DNA from: Toxorhynchites rutilus septentrionalis
Lineage: Eukaryota > Arthropoda > Insecta > Diptera > Culicidae
Reading direction: 5' to 3'
Assembly: GCF_029784135.1 (NCBI RefSeq)
Contig: NC_073744.1
Location: forward strand, 27,696,981 to 27,760,980
DNA length: 64,000 bases
Positions within the stretch are counted from its first letter, which is position 1. Every line of letters starts with the position of its first letter. Below, piece after piece: positions 22,886-34,507 of the stretch. The notes below the pieces were generated by a model. That model was not told where the DNA came from. It worked only from the letters and a program-made list of their open reading frames with translations, and ran no database searches. The position numbers and the translations under genes are program-made.

Positions 22886-24153
22886 TGGAGTGTATCGGAA
22901 AGTAGTCTTAAACATTTAACACGTTATTACACACAAACAGGTGAACTTTTTTTGTCGTGTAATCAGAGCACGCTTTGTTTACATGTCAAAAATCGAAATA
23001 CAAGAAAGTTGTTTTCGAAATGTCGCAGATTGATTTGGAAACTGAAAAGAAAATTCTACACAATTGGTGCACCGAAAAGGGTGTTACATACCATAAAATA
23101 GCAAAAAAAAAATCAATGTTTGTCCAGAAAGTGTTAAACGAATCGTCGCAAAGTTTGGTAATGAGTGTTCTTTCGAGGATCTCGGCAGAAGTGGACGGAA
23201 ACCCGGACCAAGTAATCTCGAATCGTGCCGACAAGCTGTAAAATATATTCAGAAGAACAGGTCTGTATCCAATCGTGGTTTGGCCAAGAAGTGTTGGGAT
23301 GTTTCAGCGGATTAAACGGAGACATGGTCTAAAGACCTATAAAAAGCAAAAAGTTGCCAAAAAACACCGGAGCAGCAAGAACGCGCTAAAACACGAACTC
23401 AAAAGCTATATGAGTGTAATTTGAACAATCACAACCAGTGCATTCTCATGGATGACGAAACATACGTTAAAGTAGATTCCAGAACGCTGCCGGGACCTCA
23501 TTTTATACCAAATCAAATGGAGAGAGTGTACCATTGGCAGACACGACTGTTGCGATGGAAATTCGACCGAAAAGTGCTCGTTTGGTAAGCCATTTGCACG
23601 TGTGGCATGCGATCGTCAACTTTTTCACAAAAGGGACTATAAATGCTCAAATTTATGTGGAAGAATGCTTAAAAAAAGTGATTGCTTCCACTTTACAGAA
23701 AGCACGAGGTTTTTCCTCTATTCTGGCTGGATTTGGCATCGGCACATTATGCCAAATCCACTCTACAATGGTTTTCGGAAAACAACATCATGTTTGTCGA
23801 AAAAGATCTCAACCCATCTAACTGTCCCCAGCTGCGGCCAATTCAACGTTGCTGGGCAATTGTCACGACCACGTTCAAGAAGGAAGGTACAGTGTCTGAA
23901 AATATTTCATGGTTCAAGAAGAATTGGTCTACAGCGTCCAGAGAGTGCACAAAGACTACTGAATTTGATGAGTGGAGTTAAATCTTAGGTTCGATAATTT
24001 TTTAGAAATCAACAATAAGCTTGATTTTTTCATTTCATTGAAATGTAAACTTAATATTCTTTGATAATATTCACTTTTGTAAACACTTTCCATACGATTT
24101 CAGTTTTATTTTGATGTTTGAAAGTTTAAGACTACTTTTCGATACACTCCTTA
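22886..24153 (+). mobile_element. ITmD37E-type element (copy 3), heavily frameshifted
   Basis: Inverted ends GGAGTGTATCGGAAAGTAGT at about 22887 and the inverse of GGAGTGTATCGAAAAGTAGT at about 24150. The plus strand carries pieces of an ITmD37E transposase in several frames: an N-terminal block from MSQIDLETEKKILHN (23020), MDDETYVKVDSRTLPGPHF with frameshifts near 23450-23510, FWLDLASAHYAKSTLQW near 23713-23765, and LRPIQRCWAI near 23833. The catalytic Glu position is Gln. Not functional. Confidence 0.82.
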
Positions 24154-24225
24154 AATGCGTCATCGTCAATTTCAATTAGACTAATATATTTTTTCCATAA
24201 CCATTATCAACCTTCAACAAAACAA

Positions 24226-24365
24226 TTTTTGTTAGGCTGTATTACTACTTTCAGCCTTTGGCTGGTTCATCACTTGGATCAACGGATTTAATCCATTGGA
24301 AGAATGATGGGAGTGAAAATTGAACTCGTGACCTTCAGCGTGAAAGTACGGCTGTCTCAACAAAG
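24226..24365 (-). mobile_element. tRNA-derived SINE, old diverged copy
   Basis: Reverse-complemented, it reads ACGCTGAAGGTCACGAGTTC, then CACTCCCATCATTCTTCCAA, and further GAACCAGCCAAAGGCTGAAA and an A-rich end. This is the same family as the SINEs at 1637 and 40108, but far more diverged and with the A-box end degraded. Confidence 0.7.
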
Positions 24366-25433
24366 TATGAATACAACAATGCGTACGTATGATTCAAGAA
24401 TACACAAACATTCTCCGCCTGACGGTATGAAAACTGACGCGGTAATTTTTCTCCATCTTTTCACCTCAGGTTTGAGAACAAAAATTTAAAATAAGAACAA
24501 AATTTCATCTTACGGTCTCAACACACTAGCGACCAGCCGAAGCGACATCGTTATCAGACTTCACGTCGGGCAAAATGTCTATATTTTCCGCAATATTTTC
24601 CATCTTCTGCACTACATTTCGAGCGAATGATTTATGGACGACAAATTTACACAGCAGGAATGGAATGGTCGTTACATCATCTTTGTAGCCGAAAAGTTGC
24701 ACGTCCGCTTACTAAGCATCAAGGCTCAGAACGCTCAACTGGTCAGTCAGTCTTAGTGTGTTATTATAGAATAACTACATCCACGAAACAATCAGTGATG
24801 AGATCCCAATCTCTCTTCGTCCTCACAAGCTCTGCGTGCAATTATGCTCATCAGACTATTTGTGTTATTAATGACCCAACAATGGGAGTCTCGTTTCAAC
24901 TGTCCCACTATACATTCTAACCGAACAGTGAAACAAAACAAAATCTTGCGGTGAAAGGCGATAGTTTGTAGGTTCTCATGTGTATCGATGCAAGAATATG
25001 TACACGATATAAAAGTTGAAAATGTTAGTGAGCCTAGATAGAATAAACAAATGGGATGAAAAATAAGTTCAAAACTAATACGTATATGTGTTAAATAAAA
25101 AATAGTTCGTCGTGGAAAAAAACGATATCTATTCTACTGAGCGTCAAGATTATGTAACACCGTAGTTGTGATGTTGTCCGTTGGAAGATACGCCCAGTCG
25201 CTAATGAATGATCTGGTGGGAACAAGAGAAGTCACTTCCCGACCAACCCAATATTTTGAACTGCCTATGAAAAGCTCCGATAAATTCGCATAACTGCACC
25301 ACGCGAAAACGCCGGGAATAGTAATCAAATTACTTACGCCGCTTATACGTAAACACAATTCACGAGAAAACCTTTTCTCATTCATTAATCCCCGTAGCTG
25401 CTCGTCTTTAGACGAACATTCAATCAAACTTAC
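24366..25433. other. Intergenic DNA, nothing recognised
   Basis: No supported gene or element ends. Confidence 0.4.
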
Positions 25434-25460
25434 GTAAAACAGCGCAGACAGACCCTCCAT
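25434..25460 (-). other. Weak candidate first coding exon (MEGLSALFY)
   Basis: An ATG in good context (GCGAAAATGG) opens nine codons followed by a consensus donor GTAAGT (minus strand, intron starting at 25433). Reading through, another GTAAGT follows AGCGGC near 25337. Two consensus donors in one frame behind a good start is suggestive, but no matching downstream exon was found. Confidence 0.2.
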
Positions 25461-26509
25461 TTTCGCCGCGTTCAAAAAGCATTCAAAGCAGAAATGTGGG
25501 CCATTCGCAAATTTTTCGCAAATGTTTGGAAAGTGCTCCCATTTTGGAGCCGATCGATGAACGATGATTTACGGTTTTGTCAAAACAACGGGTTATTGAA
25601 CCAACCAAAAACCCAGGGTCTGCCATAACGAGTGAGTGATCGATCGATCGATCGGTTTTAGGCTCCAATTGATTTTGCGTCTGGTAGAGAACTATGATTC
25701 TGCCATACAGCCGGTAGTAGAGGGGGTCAGCATTGAACATCCGCTCACAAGCCGGCCAACCTTACACTAGTAACCATCATTCCTATTATCCGAGTCCTTC
25801 CGATATTTTACGCTCCGATGAGTTTGCATATTCCTTCGTTGATAGCGAACCAGAAAAAAAACCGAGCATGAACTTCATGGTATAGTATCTTCGGCCAGAC
25901 AATCGGAGATTGTGGCTCGGGGCCACATTTAGAACCGTATACAGACATAACGCGGACGGTACGTGTATTACGATTTTGTTACATGGATGGTCCGGGTTTG
26001 TTTTACGCAATCACTTTCATCTTTACAATTTGGCGCCCCCTTCTGGCGGTTATGTAGACACGAGAGCAACAGCACATATTATTATGGGCTTTATCTCAAC
26101 GCCTTGACGGTTCAGCGGTTTAGTTCGCCTTTGGCGATGGTCTTCCAGGCAATGAGACTCCACACAAACGGGGGTCGTTAGTTAAGGCGCATACAAACTG
26201 ATAGACCAAAATCATCTTCGGTAAATTACTCAATCATCCGAGGGTTATTTTTGGGTTATATGGTCGAATGAAACAATTGACTGAAGTTGGTTCATTTTAA
26301 AAGGAACATCCAACTGATAATAAGTTTTTTTTTAAAAGGCTTAGCCGGATAAGGAAGTAAGAAGTGCCCCCAAACCAAATCAGCCGCTCTATGGAAAATA
26401 ATGTATAGAGTGCTAAATAAGAAATTTCGACTATTTTTTTGAACCCCTATGAGGTTCAACATAGGGTCTATAGTAAAAAACGTAGTTTTCACGCCATTCT
26501 CGATAGCTT
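25461..26509. other. Intergenic DNA with a short (GATC)n run
   Basis: GATCGATCGATCGATCGG lies near 25637-25653. No gene is supported. Frames here are featureless. Confidence 0.4.
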
Positions 26510-28195
26510 CGAGATAAAAAATTGATAAAATACTAAAAGTGCATCTTATAATGGTGTAAATTTAAGTACTAAAAATATTCTTTAAATATTGAAAAAAAAA
26601 ATTTGGGTGATTTAGAGATTCACTACTACTCTAATTTGTATTTAAATCTGTTTCTACGCAATTTCTAGATAAGTGTGATTTTTTTTCAGAATTTGAACTG
26701 TCTGGCGCGATACAAAACGAATATTTATTTATAAAATTTTGATTTCTTTTAGAATTTCGGGACTCAGTACTGGTTCAATTTCTAACTAAATATGTTCATA
26801 TGTGATTTTTGACATTTTTGATTTTTTTTTAAATTTTGAGAACTGCGCGGTGCGAAAACATCCAATAATTAAGAAAAAAAATCTGTTTTATTCATTTTCT
26901 AATATACAATTTTTTAATAACTTTAAATTTTAGAATTATTAAATGAAGCTTTGAAACACAGTATTGCTTTGAAATGAGTTCGTACCTGTTTTTTATATTT
27001 ATGATTTTTCCATAAGGCAATTCTTGAATACTGCTATGAAAATGAATTTTGCGTTGGAAAAAGTATATCGATTTAGAAGGGACATATTTTGAAGGCGATA
27101 ATATAAATTCAGATGACAAATAAAGTATTCTCTTTAAAAACACAAATTCCCGGTATAAATTTGACAGAATGAACTACATATTTAGTGAACGTAGAGTCGT
27201 GAAACCAAAACTCGAAACATAGAATATTTCCAAATGTGAGTATAGAAATGGTAATTGTGTGATAACACATATAACACCTAAACACGGACGAATGTAACAA
27301 AATTTGTAAAAAAATAATACTTAATTGATTTCCACAATCTGATCCAAAAAGTCACTGATAGAGAGTATCCACTTCAAGTCAGGCCCGGTCTGCATGAGCA
27401 TCTCCAAACAAAGCTTCCGCATCTTTACCAAAAGACTGAGGAGAAGTAACAGCAGCTTGCAGTAAATCAATTATTTTAAAATGTTCTCCTAATTTTCTCC
27501 GTCCGTATTTTTTATTTTTATGAAATCGATGATTAATAAAATCGTGAATTTAAATTCATAAGACTAAACATATCAAGATCTGATCTAAAATCTGAATAGA
27601 ATTATCCAATTTCGTTTAAAAAAATTCGAAATGCCAAAAAAATTGACGTTTTAATGGTAATTTTATTCTAGTAAGATGCACTATGAGTATTTTTTCAAGC
27701 TTTTCCAAGCTGTTGAGAGTGTCGTGACAATTTTTTTAGTAAAATAAAAAAAATGTTAGAAAATCACAAAAAATAGAAAAAAAAATATATGAAAAAAATA
27801 ATTCAGAACATAGACATTTACATACTGCGCAACTCTCGAAATGTTCGGAAAAAAGATCACCAATACAAAAAACATATACACGAACAAATAAACATACATA
27901 TTTAAATATAAACTAAACCTGTAATGGGTCTTAAAATTATAAATAAAATTATTTTTTGCACCGTGCAACACTGTCAACTTTCTCTGAAAAATCACACATA
28001 TCTAGAAAAGGTGCAGAAGCACATTGAAATACGAATTAGAGTAGTAGTGAATCTCTAAATTACCAAAAAAAAATCAATATTTCAACCATTTTTGTAGTAC
28101 TTAAATTTTTCATGACAATTTTTGTTGATAATATTCCTCGATACACCATCATAAGATGCACTTTCAGTATTTTTTCAAATTTTTATCTGTTTCCC
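26510..28195. mobile_element. Foldback-type element with arms of about 170 bp
   Basis: The left arm (26510-26690) and the reverse complement of the right arm (about 28000-28195) share TACTRAAAGTGCATCTTATR, AATTTAAGTACTA and AGAGATTCACTACTACTCTA. Several internal gaps separate the matching blocks. The interior is very AT-rich with no coding frame. This fits a non-autonomous DNA transposon with long inverted repeats; its family and exact ends are not known. Confidence 0.65.
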
Positions 28196-28236
28196 ATACA
28201 AACAAAACACAAATTTCTACATAACTCATGATTTAA

Positions 28237-29647
28237 TAGACGAATTTTATGCCAACTCGACTGGCTGTTGGCAGCACCATCTCAGATAGCAGCGAAACGA
28301 TGTGGGTGTAAACACTTGGATCTTTTAAGCTACTTTGCGTACTTCAAATATTCAAAAAAGAATTAGACTACTTTTTTAAAATGGTCAAAATATTTTTCTT
28401 GATTTTTTACAAAAAAAATTATAGTTCGAAAACTATAATACCTACAAAAGTCGGGTCAAAGGATGAAATGTAGGAAATTGTTTAAATTTTCATAAAAAAT
28501 CCCTTTTTTTTGAAAAAAAAAATTATTAAAAAAATTTTAATTTATTTTTCTCAAAAACGTATTTTTTTTAAATCTAAAAAAAAATATATGAATAGTGCTT
28601 AAAATTTCCAACAAGTCGTCCATATATCGGAAGATGGGTACTTTTACAGAGAAAATGTTTTTCTAACAACAACTTTTTCATGTTTCCTTTGGAAAAATTA
28701 CTACTGATCCTAATTTTGTTTAAAATCAAGATAGCAATATAAAGTATTCGAAAAAGTTTTAGATCTTATTAAAATATGAACTTTCGTCGAATGCGTCAAC
28801 TTTCTATCTTTTATAGTTTCTGGAATAGAGGGCATTTTGGTACATTTTTGTGTGTAAACTAAAAGTTAGCAGAGTATGTAAGTCGCAATAATTTATACAT
28901 AACATACATAACATTTATATTCATATATAATAGTAACATTTCAAAGAAAAACATGAAAACGATGTTGTTCGAAAAACTTTTTCCCTGTAAAAGTAGTCAT
29001 CTTCCGATGTATGGGTGACATGTTGCAAACTAAATGGGATGTTCATATTTATTTTTTAAGAATTAAAAAAAAACATGTTTTCGAGAAAAATAAATTTAAA
29101 TTTTTAAAATATTTTTAAAAATTTAAATATACTATATTGCTATCCTGACTTGTAGTTGTAATTTTTTCAAAGAAAACGTGGAAATGTTGTTGCTAGAAAA
29201 ACTTTTTCCATGTAAAAGTGCCCATCTTCCGATGTATGGACGACTTGTTGGAAATTGTAAGGGCTATTCATATAATTTTTTTGGGAATTCAAAAAAAAAA
29301 AGAATTTTTTATTTTTAAAATAAGTTTTTTTTTCAGCGAAATTTTTTTTCAAAAAAAAATTTGGTATTTTTTATTAAAGTTAAACAATTTCCTACATTTC
29401 ATCCTTTGTCCCGAATTTTGTAGGTATTATAGTTTTTGAGTTATAATTTTTTGTAAAAAATAAAGAAATTTTTTTTTGACCCTTTTAAAAAAGTAGTCTA
29501 ATTCTGTTTAGAATATTTCAAGTATGTAAAGTAGCTTAAAAACCCATGTGTTTACACTCACAAAGTTTCGCTGCTATCTGAGATGGTGCTGCCAACTCCT
29601 AAGACGAGTTGGCATGAAATTCGTCAATAGACGAATTTCATGCCAAC
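28237..29647. mobile_element. Foldback-type element with inverted repeats longer than 250 bp
   Basis: The left arm starts GACGAATTTTATGCCAACTC at about 28241. The right arm is its inverse (29603-29647 outward, continuing inward to about 29385). Shared blocks include GGCAGCACCATCTCAGATAG, AATTAGACTACTTTTTTAAA and AAAGGATGAAATGTAGGAAA. A further sub-repeat containing CATCTTCCGATGTATGG occurs at 28615-28650 (inverted), about 28990 and about 29222. The interior has no credible gene. A truncated copy runs off the window end at 63951-64000. Confidence 0.8.
29608..29647. repeat. Perfect 18-bp palindrome with 4-base loop
   Basis: GTTGGCATGAAATTCGTC, AATA, then its exact inverse. The arm is the terminal sequence of the foldback element, so this looks like two element ends fused head to head. 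Confidence 0.9.
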
Positions 29648-29704
29648 AAATTTCCCTCTCTGGAAGGGGAAGTGAGGTCTCATAAAAATATTACACATAT
29701 TTCA

Positions 29705-30340
29705 ACCAAACATGACGATTGAAAATTTTCAAATTTGTTCGAGCATTTTCAAACACTTTCGATACTTTGTACAAAGAAAGTCCGTCCTTGTTGGCCTGCG
29801 TTGCTCTTTCAAACTCTTCCTTCTTCCAACGTTGTCCATCCTTTTTTTATAATTGCGCGGCATCTGGTCAATTAGGTCAAAGAAAAGTCTCAAACCAACT
29901 CCCCCTGTATGGCCAACTCACCCCACAGAAACATGACTATATCTCCCCACACATCATGCAAAAATTATCCCCTTTGCGTACGATTTGATTTTCAAGAGAG
30001 CGAATCAAAAGCAAACAGTTTCGATAGGTCACGCATCGAGCAATTTCACTCTACTGAGCGTCTTAACGCCGTGTGATATGCAAGCGCACCACGAGAGAGA
30101 CTCGATGTTGTACGTTTTGGCACAAACATCTCACATCGAGTGAGACTCGATGTTGTACGTGAATGGGTTAAAATGCAATTGATTTCATTTATTGTTATCA
30201 AACTTACAGTTTCAGTTGCATCAAATGATTCCTCTTCTGTAGGCGAACAGAACTTTACTGCACAATACACGAAAAGTTTCCCTACACCTATCGAATTTTA
30301 CCAAAGTTTTTAACGTTAGGTACATGAATGTTTGAAACTA
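29705..30340 (-). pseudogene. Pogo-like element fragment (second copy)
   Basis: Closely matches 10310-10770. The minus strand starts MPRNYKKRMD near 29863, and with a frameshift resumes as RWKKEEFERATQA, a pogo/Pipsqueak-type N-terminus. The copy is interrupted at about 29951-30175 by some 225 bp absent from the 10.5-kb copy. Those bases contain GACTCGATGTTGTACGT twice (about 30100 and 30147). No catalytic domain is present. Confidence 0.65.
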
Positions 30341-30410
30341 TTCATAACAAAAATCCATTCTGGGCGAGACAAAGTTTGCTGGGTCAGCACTAGCTTATAT
30401 AAAATTAATA

Positions 30411-30917
30411 CAGGCAAACCTTTTTTGTGCGGGGGATATGAACCGCACAGAAAAAATCGCTTAAAAAATCGTGCAAAACTTCACCAGTAGCTTTAAAAAA
30501 TCGTGTTCGGTACACAATTTGAAAAAAAAAAACATTTTTTGTGCAGTAGATAGGGAAGGAATCAAAAAAGTTTTCCCCAAGGAAATAACTTAAATCCACG
30601 CCGTTCACCGTTCGATTTCCTTTTGTGTCCCTGCTTTGCGAAGTGACTGTTTGCCTTTTAGGTTGCGCTTGGTTGTGTTGTGCTTTTAGTTGCATGTCGA
30701 AACTTGTTGCTGTTAGAAATCATGTCATGCGCAACTTAGAGCATTTGATTTTGCTTTATTCGCACTGAAATGCATATAAACCATCGGAAAAAAAATAAAT
30801 GGACGATAATTTCGTCAAAAATGCTTCTATTCATATACTACACAAAAAAACGCACAAAAAAACCGCACAAGAACAGAAAACTGCACATAAAAAATCGCAC
30901 AAAAACAGGTTTTCCTG
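30411..30917. mobile_element. 507-bp MITE with TA duplication
   Basis: The left end CAGGCAAACCTTTTTTGTGC and the inverted right end CAGGAAAACCTGTTTTTGTG are flanked by TA. The subterminal parts are rich in further inverted copies of TTTTGTGCG-like motifs. No coding frame. Confidence 0.7.
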
Positions 30918-31393
30918 TATATACAGCCATTCCATGCCAATCCGATATAGTGATTCTTAGATTTCGGTGAAAAGTGGTAGTTTTGTTCCTTATCGCAAAA
31001 TATACGACCTTTTTTTTATTTTTTCAAGGGTGTCATTTTCCATTTTAGGGTCCGAAAAATCAACTTTTTCACTTTTTTTTTACTTTTTCACAATATTTGA
31101 ACTACTGACTGATTGGGACGATAGACATATGAAATTGAAGCCAATGAGCTAGTTTTCTTTGAAAAAATATTACACTTGTACACTCTGTCCAATTTCTATA
31201 AGACCACCTTGAATATATCTCGTTGTAACACAAACAGTTAGAATTTCAACAAGATACTTTCATGTATTGTTGAATGCTTACAAATAAGGTATATTGTGCA
31301 TGTTGATGGTTCTTGTCGCGCTTTCCATTCAGCCCGCATCAAGAACAATTGCACAATATCAGTGTCGATCTCAGCTACCAAGGATACTTATTC

Positions 31394-33244
31394 AGGGTGT
31401 CGACTCAAAAACCCGAAAATAAATTCCCTGATATTTCCTGATTTTCCAGTAATTTTTCAGAAAAATTCCAGATGTAGACTAGTAATTATAATATTCTCTA
31501 AAAATACTTTAGCTTTAGCTCCTAAAACAAAAACTAACTAAGCTTAACCAATGAAATTTTGAGAACGTCTGTTGATATTTTATAATAAATGAATTGTTTG
31601 TGATTTTTAATTGAGTTTACCGACGACTGATAAGGGTCCTAAAAGATTTTGAAAAATGGATTTACTAATACAGTTCAAAATTATCTTCAAGGAGTCCCAA
31701 ATACTAGTACAGAATGAGACATTTTCATTTTGATTTGTATCAATTTCATGGAACTGTTACGATTTCAATCAAATGCTTCATCTCGCAATCTTTTGGCTTC
31801 CTTCTGTACGTTTTCCAAATTTTTCCCCGTTTTACCTCCATAGATTCCACTTCTGTTCCCCGTAGCCGTTTTATTAACTTTGATTCATATGACGATAAAG
31901 AGAGCTCAACTCCTTTATTGATGCTATCCTTCCAAAGTGAAGTATAGCATCATAAACTTGTCTCATAGTACAACCGTTTCCTCCCACATATTTTCCTAAA
32001 AACATTCGCTAATGGAAAAGCCCTCTCAACGTTGTGGTTTGTAATAAGAGACAGAAGACCGTTTTGGGTAAAACTTCCGTAGAACTATCCTTTTCAATAA
32101 TGGTTCAGTCGTTCATTTTTCGGATCATAGTGAGCAAACTTGTTTATGTTGCTAGCAATATTGTTTCAATGATAAATCTGTTGGAGCTCCACTGATACGA
32201 CCAAAATCCGTCAAATGTTAAAAAGTCAATAGTCAAAAGCTTCTCGAATCGTTTTCCCTCCATTTTTTATCGGAATCAAAGATGGAAAGATCAAGGATAC
32301 ATCAACGCAGTGTTTCGCATCTCAGACGAAATTTCAAGATTTGTCAGTCGTAACATTTTGGCGAGTTCTTAATCCTTTGATGAATTGGAAAAAACCAGTT
32401 GCAGCTCGCTTAGTATGACCAATTCACGTTTATACCGTCCATCGACACAAACTGAAGTTTGTTCAAATATATAATCCCCATGCCTTCTTCAAAAGCTGCA
32501 AGTCCTGATGCTTGAGAGTGTCCCAAGAACATTGACGTCATGTAAAGATTTACCAAATCTTACTCATTTTCATCCCAAAATCTGACATTCAGATCCATCT
32601 GTATCCTCTTTGTAGTCTTGTTCAAAGACTCGCCGAAACCAAAGGCAATGTATAGCTTACATAGTTTCATCAAACCAAAAATTGTCATAAAGCTCATTTT
32701 ATCACGCCCTAGTTAGACCTTCTTAGCTTCCTGGTTGTCATGAAACATTATTCTCAATACAATAATGTATCTTTCAGCAGTGTGGAGTGATTTGTGCTAC
32801 ATAACTGTTTCCAGGCATCACAGGAGCTCAGCTTTCACAGTATGATTTTCAAACATTAATTTATCGATAGTATCCGAAGAAGAAAAGAAAGGCAATTGGT
32901 TGAAGCTGAACGGCAGATACTGATGTCAAAAATGCCAGTAAAACATCGCGAATGTGAAAGCCGTCTACTTTTGCGCTGTTTACCCTTCGGAAGGACTAAG
33001 TTCACCTACAGGCAAAAGCAAACAACATATACTGAAAAGCCAACATACAGAGTCAAACTAGTCAAATACAATTTTTGGTATCATAAACTTTCTAATTGCT
33101 GTAATAATCAAAATTATACTTGACGGAATTTTACTTTTTCCAGATTGGTGATGAAATTCCCTGATATTCTCTGACTTTCCCTGATATTGTTTGAATTCCC
33201 TTGTATTCCCTGATTTTCAAGGATTTTCAAGGTAGTCGAAACCC
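31394..33244 (-). mobile_element. CAGGG-ended DNA transposon with decayed SMDG-type transposase frame
   Basis: The ends CAGGGTGTCGACT and, inverted, CAGGGTTTCGACTACC are inverted repeats. The adjacent sequence repeats ATTCCCTGAT-TTTCC motifs at both ends. The minus strand at about 32700-32420 reads FGESLNKTTKRIQMDL, then VRFWDENE, a stop, then NLYMTSMFLGHSQA and VSMDGINVNW. From memory these are signatures of a transposase-like frame family (SFDESLN, VRFWDEN, SMDGPNVNWKF) common in animal genomes. TTATT flanks both ends. Superfamily placement is uncertain. Confidence 0.6.
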
Positions 33245-33322
33245 TGTTATTGTATAAATAGAAAATAGACAGAAATTCGACTAGGAAGTCACATTTTGTA
33301 AAACATCCGAAAACAAGCTATA

Positions 33323-33880
33323 CCGTTTTGTCTCATATTCCGAACACTTTATTTTTAAATGTATATTTACTGAACTTCAATGTTACGAATTGATAAAATT
33401 CTGACATTCTTTGTGGTATAGGCTTTATTTTAACATCATTTACAGGTATCGATACTGCCTATAACTTATAATACTAAGGATTCGCAAAAAAGTTGCTTCA
33501 AAACCAGCGATAATATGTTTGCGTTAGCAAATTCGGAATTTTAATCAAGTTTTTGGAAGTATAATATTTTTCCAAAAAATAATAGCTAATTGGCTTTAAT
33601 TTGATATATCGATCATCTAAATCTGTGTAGTAGCTCAAAAGTTATGATTTTTTTTGGGGAAAATGGCATTTTTGCTGTTCGGAAATTGAGACAAATGTAA
33701 TCAAACATATTTTTAGTTTTTCACCATGAATATGTATTTGTAAATCAATTTAATGGTGAAATAAAAGGCTCTATTGTATCCAAAAATCACATTAATTTCG
33801 CGAAAAAGTACCGTTTTCAGTAATGAGACACTATTTAATGACCAAAAAAGCTTAAATGTTCGGAATTTGAGACAAAACGG
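33323..33880. mobile_element. 558-bp mariner-type MITE
   Basis: The terminal inverted repeat CCGTTTTGTCTCATATTCCG at 33323 is mirrored with one difference (ATATTCCG against AAATTCCG) at 33861-33880. TA flanks both sides. An internal partial copy (GTTCGGAAATTGAGACAAAT) lies near 33679. No coding frame. Confidence 0.75.
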
Positions 33881-34047
33881 TATATATTTTTTATTTTCTT
33901 ATTTTGTAACTATCAGTCCTAGTCAGTCAGGGCTTTGCGGATAAAAATCTTAACGTGTTAACATCAATTTCGTTCAAAAAAGTCGTTTGTTTATTTATTG
34001 GGTTTTAAGATGATAACTTAAGCTGTCCAGATTGTATAAAACCACTA

Positions 34048-34507
34048 GCTGTACCCTGCCACGCTTTGCTGTGGCACATTGTGGTTGCATGGTTGAGTTG
34101 AATTTTTCAAATTTTTAATTACTTTTAGAGTTTTTGACGCGTACACAAACGAACAGAATATTTTTGTGTATATAGAGATAGTTGAGGGATATTGCTAAAT
34201 TTTAAATCAATTCGAAACATAATTTCAATTCAAGATTTTGCAAAACACTTGGAAAAAAGATGTTTCCATCACATAGAACTCATATTTAATACGGAATGGC
34301 CGATTTTCATTAGAAGCTTAATTTCAGAAACGCACTATGGCCATATAAAAGATCATTTTTCTCCATTTTCTTCAATTTTTTATGCCGTAACAACATTACT
34401 CGGAGTGAAATGTATATTGTGTCCAACTTTGAGCTTAATCGGTTTCGTACTTTTTGTGTTTTTGACGCGTACACAAACGAACACAACATTTTTATATATA
34501 TAGAGAT
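34048..34507 (+). mobile_element. Insertion with duplicated 3' end
   Basis: Begins CTAGCTGTACCCTGCCACGC and ends TATATATAGAGAT. The sequence GACGCGTACACAAACGAACA followed by an A/T tail and ATATAGAGAT occurs twice, ending at about 34182 and 34507. It interrupts the Tc1 copy exactly where copy A reads GACCA|TTTCAAAATT. The family was not identified. Confidence 0.6.
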
